A stretch of DNA of 64,000 nt from Pseudothauera rhizosphaerae (GCF_004801305.1 NZ_SSOD01000022.1:1-64000), one strand, 5' to 3'. Positions 54,701-62,468 are shown, numbered from the stretch's first letter. Numbers and translations are program-made. The notes: generated by a model not told the origin, from the letters alone.

Positions 54701-57700
54701 GCGGGTCTTCAATCGCCTGCGTCTCTGAGAGCTTCATCACGTAGGGGTTTTCCATCCGCAGCCAGCCGCGGTAGAGGTGTCCGCCATCGGCGTACTTCTC
54801 GGCCACGCCCTTGTCGCGGGTGAAGAAGTGACCCATCCCCGCGGTGGCGTGGTTGGACGACAGGCCCAGCCGGCCGTTGTCGAACGCCTCGAACTCGTTG
54901 GGCGAGCCGTGCATGAAGACGATGGGTTTGCCCTCCGTCGTCTTCATCTTCGAGTCGGCGAACCACATCTTGAAGTTTTCGGAGGCGGTCACGGCCGCCA
55001 GGTCCGGCCGGCTCGCCTGCCGCCCGTCGTCATCCTCTTTCGTCAGCACATCCCCGCGCGCAGCCTGCCGCACGCCAGCCCGTGCGAACGCCACCAGATC
55101 ATCCACCGTCAGGTCGCGCGGGTAGAAGCCGTGCCGCATGCCCCAGGCGCGGATCATTGCCACCCACACACGCACGATGTCGCCCACGGGCTTGCCCAGG
55201 CGCATGTCGATCCAGTTAAGCAGTTTGCCGTCTGCCGCGCTAAAACCCGCCTGCCGGCCTTCCAGTACAGCCTGCTCCACGATGTAGGCCGCCGCCTCGC
55301 TCTGGTTGTTGGCCTCGCCGGCATCCATCATCCGGCCGGCCACGCGCGAGAGGAAATCACGTAGCGGACGTGCGAGCTTGTCGCGCCGGCCGATCAGATC
55401 CATCGCCTTCGCGTCGATCCGCTCACGCTGCTGGCCGTGGGTCGTCTCGTGCAGCAGCACGGCCGGCACGGTCTCGGCGGTCAAGTTCGGACCAACCATG
55501 AAGGTCAGGCCAGACTTCGGATCGTAGAAGCCCTGCACAGTCTCCCCTTCCGAGAAGTACTGCACCGACTCCATGGCCGAGCGCCCCGTTGCGCGGGAAT
55601 ACGCCTGCGCGATGCGCAGCGGATTGGTGCTGTCGATCATCACCAGCCCGCCACGCTTGCCTTCATCGCCACGCTTGAGCATCGCATCCACGGCGCCGGC
55701 CAGCGACGGGAAGCGGGCCGCCATAGCCTCGCGCAGGGTGGCGCGGGTGATGGGCGACGCCTGGGTCGGCGCAGGACCAACCGAGCGGCGCAGGCCGGGT
55801 GCGGCATTGACAACGTCCGCCTCGGTGATTACGCTTGGGTTGAGCCTCTTGATGGTGTTCGCCTCGGGCAATTGGAGCCCGACTGCACGAAGCCATTGAG
55901 GGGCTTTTTGTGTTTGGTAGTAGCGCAGATCGCCACGCATCCAGTTCTCGATGTCGGCAACCCTGTCCTTGCCGTAGATGCTGGCGATCCGGTTGATGCG
56001 GTGAAAGCCGCCGCCCTTCGCATCCATGTGGATCGCCACGACAACCGGGCGGCTGCTCGCATCGCGCGCTTCCACCAGCGCAACCAACGCCCCTTGCTCG
56101 GTACGAGAGTTGAACACCATCACCGGGTCAGCCAGCAACGCCGGCAGATTGCGCAGCACTTCAACCGGCACGTCGTGCTCGCGCACCGCCGGCCGGCTGG
56201 CCTTGTGGATCACGCTCGACGGCATCTGAACCGGCAGCGCCTTCGCCCCCAGCGCGCGCAGCACGGCAGGCGTGTCTCCCACAGTCAGATCAGTACGCGG
56301 CGCGGTCTCTGCTGCTGCGATGCGATCCACCGCCTGCGCGAACTGCTGCGCGTCGTATGCGTCGGGAGTGAAAGCGGCTCGGCCGGCGCGCGAGAAGCGC
56401 AATCCTCCCGTCTCGCCCTCTTCGTACTCGATGGACTGCACCGGCGCCTGCTGCCCGGTCTGCGCATCGAGCCAGTCAAGGAACGGCGCACGCCGGGCCG
56501 CCAGGTTGCCGGCTGGAATCCCCGCAGCGTCGTACAGCAGGCGCTCCACCTGCGGCACGCTGGTGCGGAACTTGTAGTTCGGCGCGGCCTCGATCTCCGC
56601 CACGCGCTGCCCGGTGAGCGCCGCCACGATCTCGGCGCGCGCCTGCGCGTTCTCCGGTCCAGTCAGACCATCCGGAGAGCCGTTGCCGTCGGTGCGATCG
56701 AGCAGGATGCGCAGCGCCTGGCCGAGCGGAGAGCCGGCTTCCGGCGGCGCTACTGCCGCCCGCCCGCCGTCCGCTGCTCCAGCAGATTCAACCGCTGCGC
56801 CGCCGGCCACAGGTCCTGCGGAAGCGGATTCCACTCGGCCCACGGCGGGCACATCAGGCTGTTGTGGTGCAGCGCCTGTGCCTCGGTCCAGGTCAGCGCC
56901 TGCTTGCGCACCGCTCGGCGTAGCCACTGCGGCATCGGTTCGGTCGTCAGGGCTTGCGCCATCTTGGGATCCTTGGATTTGTGCGGCAGGAACCGCAGTG
57001 AAGCGGCCGGCCACCTTCGGGTGAGGAACGACGGTATAGGGCTCGCCGCGCTCGCGCGACCAGCGTTCGGCGGCGCGTGCAGCACCGGTTTCGGTGAGCG
57101 GCATCGCCCGCGTGGGCTGGGCCTGTTGCGCTGCTCCCTGATTGGATTCGGGCGCCACCAAGGCGGCCACGAACCGGCCCTCCCGCTGCGGATGGGGCAT
57201 CGCCACCCACTCGCCGCCGGAGCGCTCGCGGTTGCGCGCCGCCACACGCTGCGCCGCCTCCATCGTGCCGAGCGGGATGCTCATGCGCTCGATGCTTCGG
57301 GCGGGTTCGGGCGCGACTTCGGTCGATTGACCACCACCAGAATATCCAGCAATGGCGCGGGATTCCGCTTGGTCCACGGGGGTGTTCGCCGCCATCCGAT
57401 CAGCACCACCGGATGCCGCCGCATTCGGCTCCTGCGCGGCGACCTGCTGGGCAAGCTGCTGCGTCGCCCCGCCATCGACCGCCAGCGCCGCCGCGGCTGA
57501 GATCGGGCCGTCCGCAGGATTGATGCCCATCTGCTCGGAAGGCCTGCGCGCGGCCTGCAGACGCCGGCCCGCCTCGATGTTCCGCTGCTGCTTCGCCATG
57601 CGTTCATCAATCTCCGCATGGAACAGGTCGATCTCGTACCGGCTGGTCGTGCTCTTCGGGCGGCCGTTCTCGTCGAGGATGACTTGAGGTTCGACCTGTT

Positions 57701-58958
57701 CGCGGAGCGCAGCTTCGACGTCCCGCCGCCTGGTTGCAGGGCTCTGCACCATCTCTTCAGGGGCGGCTTGGCCTCGGCCAGCCTCGAACTCCGCGCGCTG
57801 ACGGTACAGCTCCGCAGCGCGCGCGTCAGCCGCAGCCACTTCGTTCTCGCGCTCGACCTCGGCCTGCAGGATCTGTTCGTTCGGCGTGCCGGTGCTCACC
57901 GGGGCGGGCAGCAGGCCGGCGGGCTCATCCACGAACTCCGGCTCAATGGTCAGCCCGGCGGGCTCCTGCTGGCCGGCATCCGAGCGGCGTGCCGGCAGCA
58001 CGTTCGCACCCGCCCCCATCGCGCCGCCGGCAATCGCCCCTTCCACCGCTGCACGCGGCACGCCTTCCATCAGGTCGCGCCCTTCGGCCCAGTTCTGCCA
58101 CATCTGCTCCTGCACGGACTGCGGCAGTTCCTCGAACGCGCCCTCGCTCAGCGCGCCGCCGAGCATCCGGCGGACCAGCCCCTGCGGCGGGCGATCCGCC
58201 GCCAGTCCGCCGGCAATCGCCGTTTCAGGATCGACCACGCCCAGCCGCTGCGCCAGCCGGCCACCGGCATATCCCAGTCCAGCAGTCAGCGCTCCGGTAC
58301 CAGCCGCCGCTGCAGCGGCCCGCCGGGGATCGACGCTCTCGTCGATATGGCTCATGGTCTGGCCGGCAGAGATGGCACCTTCACCGCCCGCGCCAGCAAT
58401 AACCGCCTGGCGGGCTGCCTGCGCAGCGCCCGCGGCGCCGGCAGCGGGGCGAGCGACGGCCCCCGCCATGCGCCCCACGGTCAGCGCGCCGCGCCCGATA
58501 AAGCCGCCGGCCGCCATCCCCGGCAGGGATTCCGCCACCAGCCCCGCCACGTTGCCGGGGTTGCGCAGGTAGGCGCCGGCCACGTCCGCCGCGCTGCCCT
58601 CGTCCCACGCCTGTTCGATCTCGGCAGTGCCTGCCTGGCGCTGCGGGCTGTACTCGGCGCGCGCCTCCTCGGCCCACTTGCCGGGCTGGAAGCCGGTCGC
58701 TTCGCCCAGGGCGTCAGCCGCCTCGCTCACGTAGCGCTCGCCGGTGATGGCCGCCACCGGGATGTCGGCGAGGCCCGTCAGCGCGCCGGGCAACTGCTGC
58801 GCACCGCGCTTCACGTCGGTGGCGAGGTCGCCGGCAAGGGAGGTGTTCTGCTTGGGCGAGGCAGTCCCAGCCAAGCCATCATCGAACTGATCAAAGAAGT
58901 TGCCAGCTGCTGGCGCGGCATCCTCTGCGTCGAATTGATCGAAGAAATTCGTCGCCAT
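51729..58958 (-). CDS. 2409-residue phage polyvalent / DNA-ejection-type protein
   Basis: One unbroken ORF with an AAGGAG ribosome site. Features in order: NFFDQFD at residues 4-10 and 20-26; a Gly/Ala-rich membrane-active-looking region (about 120-330); two copies of an about 45-residue PHP unit (VAMPHPQREGRF near 585, VVPHPKVAGRF near 640); a MuF-C/PBECR-like region (about 928-1060, PVMVFNSRTEQGALVALVEA, IASIYGKDR); a zincin motif HETTH (1170-1174); an ART-like region (about 1329-1430, FKMWFADSKMKTTEGKPIVF, GHFFTRDKGVAEKYA); and a long C-terminal LPD-like region (about 1750-2250). Such polyvalent proteins are thought to be injected with phage DNA. Individual domain calls are by eye. Confidence 0.85.
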   Translation of the reverse strand: MATNFFDQFDAEDAAPAAGNFFDQFDDGLAGTASPKQNTSLAGDLATDVKRGAQQLPGALTGLADIPVAAITGERYVSEAADALGEATGFQPGKWAEEARAEYSPQRQAGTAEIEQAWDEGSAADVAGAYLRNPGNVAGLVAESLPGMAAGGFIGRGALTVGRMAGAVARPAAGAAGAAQAARQAVIAGAGGEGAISAGQTMSHIDESVDPRRAAAAAAGTGALTAGLGYAGGRLAQRLGVVDPETAIAGGLAADRPPQGLVRRMLGGALSEGAFEELPQSVQEQMWQNWAEGRDLMEGVPRAAVEGAIAGGAMGAGANVLPARRSDAGQQEPAGLTIEPEFVDEPAGLLPAPVSTGTPNEQILQAEVERENEVAAADARAAELYRQRAEFEAGRGQAAPEEMVQSPATRRRDVEAALREQVEPQVILDENGRPKSTTSRYEIDLFHAEIDERMAKQQRNIEAGRRLQAARRPSEQMGINPADGPISAAAALAVDGGATQQLAQQVAAQEPNAAASGGADRMAANTPVDQAESRAIAGYSGGGQSTEVAPEPARSIERMSIPLGTMEAAQRVAARNRERSGGEWVAMPHPQREGRFVAALVAPESNQGAAQQAQPTRAMPLTETGAARAAERWSRERGEPYTVVPHPKVAGRFTAVPAAQIQGSQDGASPDDRTDAAVATPSGAQAGADLDRGTGAAPQQPDVPAVGRVESASAGPVAGGAAVESAGAADGGRAAVAPPEAGSPLGQALRILLDRTDGNGSPDGLTGPENAQARAEIVAALTGQRVAEIEAAPNYKFRTSVPQVERLLYDAAGIPAGNLAARRAPFLDWLDAQTGQQAPVQSIEYEEGETGGLRFSRAGRAAFTPDAYDAQQFAQAVDRIAAAETAPRTDLTVGDTPAVLRALGAKALPVQMPSSVIHKASRPAVREHDVPVEVLRNLPALLADPVMVFNSRTEQGALVALVEARDASSRPVVVAIHMDAKGGGFHRINRIASIYGKDRVADIENWMRGDLRYYQTQKAPQWLRAVGLQLPEANTIKRLNPSVITEADVVNAAPGLRRSVGPAPTQASPITRATLREAMAARFPSLAGAVDAMLKRGDEGKRGGLVMIDSTNPLRIAQAYSRATGRSAMESVQYFSEGETVQGFYDPKSGLTFMVGPNLTAETVPAVLLHETTHGQQRERIDAKAMDLIGRRDKLARPLRDFLSRVAGRMMDAGEANNQSEAAAYIVEQAVLEGRQAGFSAADGKLLNWIDMRLGKPVGDIVRVWVAMIRAWGMRHGFYPRDLTVDDLVAFARAGVRQAARGDVLTKEDDDGRQASRPDLAAVTASENFKMWFADSKMKTTEGKPIVFMHGSPNEFEAFDNGRLGLSSNHATAGMGHFFTRDKGVAEKYADGGHLYRGWLRMENPYVMKLSETQAIEDPQSAAKRREALKRQGRDGIIMLDDAGKPWAFVVFEPWQFKSTDNRGTFDEFDDRFRFSRAGRTASAISNQAQLLYERATGQQRSNQNDPFRAENTRLREQDRTLWNKAKQQLRRWLSPGGLLPDAVFAEKIKRDSEFQAVEFDVRHAVGGLERAVKQDYGVPFDKLTDAQQRALSEALAGKVPAGLPEATRAAVVAMRQYIDSLSGEYLQIIQSRIDALMLQAQSSGRANDAAAAINEIELYEKIRGNIGAYVHRSYQAFDDPTWFRKVPTSTLNAARRYLRDGYMEDGKTSEAEALRLADVALNEILKNGTAYDSMESFIAEGKLGAKDLSVLTRRKNVPPEIRALLGEYTDSRLNFTKSATKMGRLIWNQRFLDRVREIGVGTFLFEGRDRPPAATTQIAAEGSEVYAPLNGLWTFPEVAQAFKDALAKEKMSDLYRFIVRANGLVKYGKTVLSPTTAMRNWQSAMFFALANGHFDLSQMRKSVAAFREQVRQNASGDDLAYLRHLKKLGVVYDTPYAGEMMRYIEDAKADTGVDAVMRLFGASEGAIAKGLRGMRQVNQIAQGFYSFGDDFWKVIGFENEKANLMKAGMSLAEAEREAAQRIRNTYPTYSMVGAGVRWLSRFPLMGTFVSFPAEIVRTTANMLRITAADLKSDNPAIRAMGMKRAVGMAMVSGMFYGLAALTKAMAGVDDDEEEALRDLAPEWQKNSTFLFAGRDEKGNLRYFDLSFLDPYGYWKRPITAMLRDQPWEDAAASAVKDMLTPFFGADIATSAIFQVLANKKETGGKVYQENAAAFDQAGDIANHLRKALQPGFVGNVERLTLAAQGVRREGSGQPYDMEDEMVALLGWRASTMDPKTALYYRSFEFNDAMTEARQVLTRTLRSVNAVSPEDIREARTTAQRRQEDAFTEMHRLVQAARAAGMNPFQIRQVLQQSGISRANAAALMRGTPPPLVIGAQAAGRAVQQARVMEGPEFAQEVAKRFRAAATAQ

Positions 58959-59073
58959 TCCCTACTCCTTCCTGCTCAAACGTACAGCGCTGGCCGTCAA
59001 TCGCCACGATCACCGCACCCCACAGCAGCCGCAACAGGCGCGGCGACTTGTCGATCAGTTCCAGTGCGCTCAC
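58891..59073 (-). CDS. Possible 60-residue phage mini-gene overlapping the large gene
   Basis: The ORF starts at GTG 59073, overlapping the upstream mini-gene stop as GTGA, and reads VSALELIDKSPRLLRLLWGAVIVAIDGQ. It runs 68 bases into the start of the 2409-residue gene in another frame. The coupling supports it; the long overlap speaks against it. Function unknown. Confidence 0.35.
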   Translation of the reverse strand: MSALELIDKSPRLLRLLWGAVIVAIDGQRCTFEQEGVGNGDEFLRSIRRRGCRASSWQLL

Positions 59074-59198
59074 TTCGCCTTCCACGCCAAGAGCAGCCCA
59101 ACGATCCAGCCGAGCGGCGTCAAGGCCATGACCACAAGCCACACCCACAGCAGAACGAAGCGCCAGGGCGGCAGGTCTTTGATGGCCGCAATCACCAT
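59070..59198 (-). CDS. 42-residue phage membrane mini-protein
   Basis: It starts with ATG 59198, reads MVIAAIKDLPPWRFVLLWVW, then a second hydrophobic part (LTPLGWIVGLLLAWKAK). It begins within the last codons of the preceding mini-gene and its stop overlaps the next. It probably spans the membrane once or twice; a holin-like or superinfection role is possible, but nothing specific supports either. Confidence 0.5.
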   Translation of the reverse strand: MVIAAIKDLPPWRFVLLWVWLVVMALTPLGWIVGLLLAWKAK

Positions 59199-59311
59199 TC
59201 GCGCAGCACCCAAAGCAACGGCGTTGCCGCCAGCATGAGGATCGCCAGGCCGATGCAGAACCGAAGCCATGGCGACAAACCCGCCTCAAGCTGAAGTCCG
59301 TCCTTGTTCAT
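59192..59311 (-). CDS. 39-residue phage membrane mini-protein
   Basis: ATG 59311 follows a GGGGGAA ribosome site. The product reads MNKDGLQLEAGLSPWLRFCI and then GLAILMLAATPLLWVLREW, a single hydrophobic helix. It overlaps the next mini-gene by 7 bases. Too short to classify. Confidence 0.5.
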   Translation of the reverse strand: MNKDGLQLEAGLSPWLRFCIGLAILMLAATPLLWVLREW

Positions 59312-59342
59312 GTGGATTCCCCCTGTGAATGTGTTCGGTAGC

Positions 59343-59371
59343 AGCGGGAGGGCACCGTCCCCCTCCCCGCT
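59343..59371. other. GC hairpin upstream of the mini-gene cluster
   Basis: AGCGGGAGGG pairs with CCCTCCCCGCT with one bulge. It stands in the gap (59312-59466) between the leftward mini-genes and the rightward moron gene and has no T-run. The rest of this gap shows no gene. Confidence 0.4.
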
Positions 59372-59458
59372 GGTAAATCAAACTGGACGCGATGCCCCCG
59401 TCAGCAACACAGCAAGGCCGTTCCGATAGGCTTGCGCCGTCCGTCCAGCGGTGATATG

Positions 59459-59488
59459 AAGCGAGGATGCATAAAACCATCCTCGCTT
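59459..59488 (+). promoter_or_regulatory. Perfect 11-bp hairpin over the moron start codon
   Basis: AAGCGAGGATG (59459-59469) and CATCCTCGCTT (59478-59488) form a perfect stem with an 8-base loop, followed by TCTTTC. The 5' arm contains the GAGG ribosome site and the ATG of the moron gene. It could block translation of read-through transcripts, or act as a weak terminator for both strands. Confidence 0.65.
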
Positions 59489-59814
59489 TCTTTCTGGCCT
59501 TGCCTGTAGTCGTCCAGGCTGCGAACTACGGCACCTGCCTTCTCGACAAGCTACCCGGCACCGCCAACGACGTAGCCGCCAACGCCATCGTGCAGGTCTG
59601 CCTGGCGGAGAACCCCGGCGGTATCCAGGCAGTCGCACAGGGCTCCGGACGGGGATGGTTCAGTCACAAGTCTGGTGCCGAATGCACGGCCAAGCTCGCC
59701 GCCGACACCCGGAGCAACCGGGCGGCGGCGTTGATTCGGCAGGCGTGCGTGAAGCTGTACGATGAGCCGAACTTTTTCGACCAGTTCGACCCGCCTGCTC
59801 AACCTGCCAGATAG
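59467..59814 (+). CDS. Phage moron: secreted four-cysteine protein with NFFDQFD tail
   Basis: A 115-residue protein on the strand opposite to the virion genes around it. It has a signal peptide (HKTILAFFLALPVVVQA, cleavage about residue 18), then a mature domain with Cys24, 45, 73 and 94 (two possible disulfides). Family-like motifs are GTCLLDKLPGTANDVAANAI, GSGRGWFS and AECTAKLAADTRSNRAAALI. Similar small exported proteins occur in bacteria and phages, unnamed. The C-terminus reads PNFFDQFDPP (motif at residues 102-108), which repeats the N-terminal motif of the 2409-residue virion protein. The 3' end overlaps the neighbour tail to tail by 16 bases. Confidence 0.75.
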   Translation: MHKTILAFFLALPVVVQAANYGTCLLDKLPGTANDVAANAIVQVCLAENPGGIQAVAQGSGRGWFSHKSGAECTAKLAADTRSNRAAALIRQACVKLYDEPNFFDQFDPPAQPAR

Positions 59815-61472
59815 CGCGCGGCTGCCCCTGCCCCATACTTCCTATCGAACTCGGCCGCACGCTGCGGATTTGCTTTGAGGGCAGCCACTGCAGCCGTTGG
59901 AACTTGCGTGGAAGCCGCCGCCGGCTGCTCCACGAACTGCCCGGTCTGGTTGTTGAGCACCCTCGCCGGTACGTTCCGCATCGTGTTCGCGGCTTGGTCG
60001 AACTCCTGGCCGCCGGGGACGACGGTGAAGCGGTTCGGATTGGCCTGTCCAGACCACAAACGGATCTGCTCTGCGATGGCTGGACGATCCGCCGGGGCGG
60101 CCTGATCGTACTGCTGCTGGAGTGCTTCTACTCGCTGCGCAGCGTTATTCTGGAAGCCGCGTGCGATGGCTTCGCTCAGTGCGCGCTGCTGATCCATCCC
60201 GAGGCGCTCGCGGTCCAGGCCGAGCCGCGCAGTCGCCTGCGCATCCTCCTGCTGGCCGCGGATCAGCCCTGCGGCCACCTGCCGGCCGGAACGGCTCGGG
60301 CCGGTGAGCATGTCGCGGAACATCTCCGTGGCCGTCTTCTGCCGCGAGAGGGCGCCGCCCTGGTTGAAGGTGATCCCGTCTCGGATGGCCGTCATCTCGC
60401 CCCTGATCTGGTTCGCGCGGGCCATGCGCTGGTTGGCGAGGTTCAGGTCGATGCCGCCAGGAAGTCCACCACGCTCGGCAAAGGCGCGTGCAACCAGCCC
60501 GCCGCCGCTCGGCACGGTCGACACCCCAGGCCGCATGCCGCCCGCAACCCAGTCCGCCGTATCTTCCTGGTCGTTGGTGTAGATCGTGCGGCCGTCCGCC
60601 CCGGTCAGACGGGTGATGCCCGGCGCGCCGGAGACCGCGCGGGCGGCGAAGCCCTGGCCGGCCAGCCGGTCACCGGCCGTCAAGCCCTGGTTGGCGATGG
60701 TCGGACCGAAGGCTTCGCGCATGAAACTGCGCTGGGGACCGCCCGTCAGTCCGTATTCCTGGATGAGCGGAGTCATGTTCTTCAGCGCCCCGCTGTCCTG
60801 CAGGGCGCGCCGAACCAAGCCGCCACCTTGCGGTGCGTCGAAGCCGACATCGCGGTTCATGAAGCTCGTCGGCGGCTCGGCTGTTGGCTGCTGCCCGCCC
60901 AGGCGTACCGGCTCAGGGTTGCCGGTGAATGCGGTGCGCGCTGCAGTGGAGATGCCTTCAGCCACGGGCCGCGTGGCCTCGGTGAGCGCATTGGACGCCC
61001 CGGACGCAGCACGCCATGCATCACGCGCGGCACCCAGCGGCACGCCAGCCGCGCTGCGCAGGGTCTGCCCTGCCGCCGCACCAAGGCCGCCCGCCCGGTA
61101 GGCCCCGGAAATCTCACCCGGCGCACCCAGCACTGCCCGCTGCGTGTTCGGGATGGTGTTGCTCGCCCCCAGCGTGCTCATGAGCCCGCGCGCCACGTTG
61201 CCCAGTTCGCTGTTGGCGCTACCGTAGAGCCCGCCGGAGCGATTCGCGTTGACGCGGTTCATCGTCTCGCCGAAGGTCGGTGAGCGCTTCAGTGCCTGCG
61301 CGACGAGGCCGGTTCCGGCCGGCTGGCTCGTCCCGCCGGGCGGACGGGTAATACCGGAAGACGCCATCAGCGAACCACCGCCAGCTTGCGGCGGCCGAGA
61401 AAGCGCCTGCGCCACCAAGCCACGAGGCCGCAGCGGATCGGGTCTGAAGAGGTCGTCGTCGTTCGTTGCCAT
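59799..61472 (-). CDS. 557-residue phage virion-associated protein with GLVxxAL repeats
   Basis: From ATG 61472 (ribosome site AAGGAGAAGG). Low-complexity, Gly/Ala/Arg-rich. A short motif GLVxxA(L/F) occurs four times, at residues 18, 55, 218 and 325 (GLVAQALSR, GLVAQALKR, GLVRRALQD, GLVARAFAE), each after a Gly/Pro-rich spacer. The C-terminal third is a coiled region (EALQQQYDQAAPADRPAIAEQIRLW) ending with EFDRKYGAGAAARYL. Its position between virion genes and the ejection-type protein suggests an internal virion or ejection role. No family recognised. Confidence 0.75.
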   Translation of the reverse strand: MATNDDDLFRPDPLRPRGLVAQALSRPPQAGGGSLMASSGITRPPGGTSQPAGTGLVAQALKRSPTFGETMNRVNANRSGGLYGSANSELGNVARGLMSTLGASNTIPNTQRAVLGAPGEISGAYRAGGLGAAAGQTLRSAAGVPLGAARDAWRAASGASNALTEATRPVAEGISTAARTAFTGNPEPVRLGGQQPTAEPPTSFMNRDVGFDAPQGGGLVRRALQDSGALKNMTPLIQEYGLTGGPQRSFMREAFGPTIANQGLTAGDRLAGQGFAARAVSGAPGITRLTGADGRTIYTNDQEDTADWVAGGMRPGVSTVPSGGGLVARAFAERGGLPGGIDLNLANQRMARANQIRGEMTAIRDGITFNQGGALSRQKTATEMFRDMLTGPSRSGRQVAAGLIRGQQEDAQATARLGLDRERLGMDQQRALSEAIARGFQNNAAQRVEALQQQYDQAAPADRPAIAEQIRLWSGQANPNRFTVVPGGQEFDQAANTMRNVPARVLNNQTGQFVEQPAAASTQVPTAAVAALKANPQRAAEFDRKYGAGAAARYLAG

Positions 61473-61491
61473 GTTCCTTCTCCTTTGAAAA

Positions 61492-62466
61492 TCAGCTCGT
61501 CTCGCTCTGCACCGCCACTTGGGCGGAGGCGTGCACCGCGTTGAGGGCTGCCGCGGCTTGGTTGCCGGCCGCTTGCGCGGCATCCCCAAGTGTGCGCGTG
61601 CGTGCAGTGAGCCGGTTGCTGAACTCGTGCAAATCCGCCTTGGCAACATCCACCTTCTGGAGCGCGTTGAACTTGATCACGTCCCAGTCGATTTCCTGCA
61701 GCCGTACCCTGGTGTTGAAGAACCCATTCGCAGCAGAAATCAGCCGCGCTTGAGCGTCTGACGATGACGTAGCCAGCTTCTCTGCGATCTGCGGTCCTAG
61801 CGCGATGATGCGCACGTAGTCGCCGGCTGCGGCGATGCCATTGGTCATGTAGTCGATGGCCTGCGCTACGGCGAAGCGCACGTTCTCTACCTCCATCCGT
61901 GCCGCCTCGATGGCGCGCGCACGGCTGGATTCCGCGTTTTGCTGCAGGGCGTTCTGCTGGTTCAGGCTGATCTGGTGTTGCAGAGCGCCCGACGGAAGGG
62001 GGAAACCGCGAGCGGCAAAGATGCCGATGATTTCTTCGCCAGAACGGTTCGTCTCGCGCAGCGTTCGCGCACACTCACGGTCCCAAATCTGGTTTTCGAT
62101 TTCCGGCTTGATGCCGGTCCCGCCGTTCGTGATGGCATTCGTCAGCCAAGATTGCGCCGCTGCGAGCGACCCGCCAGTCGGGAAAAACTCGGAGAAGAAG
62201 TCCGAGAAGGCCGTCGTCAGGTCACTCACGATCTGGCTGCGCACCTCGTCGTACAGTTCCATGTCCAGCCCAGCGGCTTCCTCCGGGATCGTGACGTTGG
62301 GCTCCACGTCATCCGGTGTGAATGCGACGGGGGTGTAATTGATGCTCGCGGACCCACTGGACGCCGTGATGGCCTGTTCAGCGAAGTCCGTGAATTCTGC
62401 CGCCTTCTCTGCGGCCGTCGTCAGCGCCTGCTCGATGATGTCGGCGACGAAATCCTCTGCAGCCAT
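61492..62466 (-). CDS. Phage virion protein, 324 residues, unknown family
   Basis: From ATG 62466 (AAEDFVADIIEQALTTAAEKA). The N-terminal region is acidic. The second half is largely helical (RAIEAARMEVENVRFAVAQAIDYM, VAKADLHEFSNRLTARTRTLG) and may form coiled coils. It is placed 2 bases after the preceding virion gene and 19 bases before the next. It resembles tail-tip or ejection-linked helical proteins only by composition and place. Confidence 0.75.
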   Translation of the reverse strand: MAAEDFVADIIEQALTTAAEKAAEFTDFAEQAITASSGSASINYTPVAFTPDDVEPNVTIPEEAAGLDMELYDEVRSQIVSDLTTAFSDFFSEFFPTGGSLAAAQSWLTNAITNGGTGIKPEIENQIWDRECARTLRETNRSGEEIIGIFAARGFPLPSGALQHQISLNQQNALQQNAESSRARAIEAARMEVENVRFAVAQAIDYMTNGIAAAGDYVRIIALGPQIAEKLATSSSDAQARLISAANGFFNTRVRLQEIDWDVIKFNALQKVDVAKADLHEFSNRLTARTRTLGDAAQAAGNQAAAALNAVHASAQVAVQSETS

Positions 62467-62468
62467 GC

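Noticed and set aside
51966-57500. Long plus-strand ORFs (408 and 687 codons) opposite the giant phage gene
   Set aside because: Arg/His/Gly-rich shadows; the minus-strand frame has the motifs and the ribosome site.
58891-59289. Full 132-codon minus-strand ORF as one protein
   Set aside because: Its upstream half overlaps the two membrane mini-genes in another frame and is Arg/Cys-rich shadow; only the part from GTG 59073 is kept as a weak candidate.
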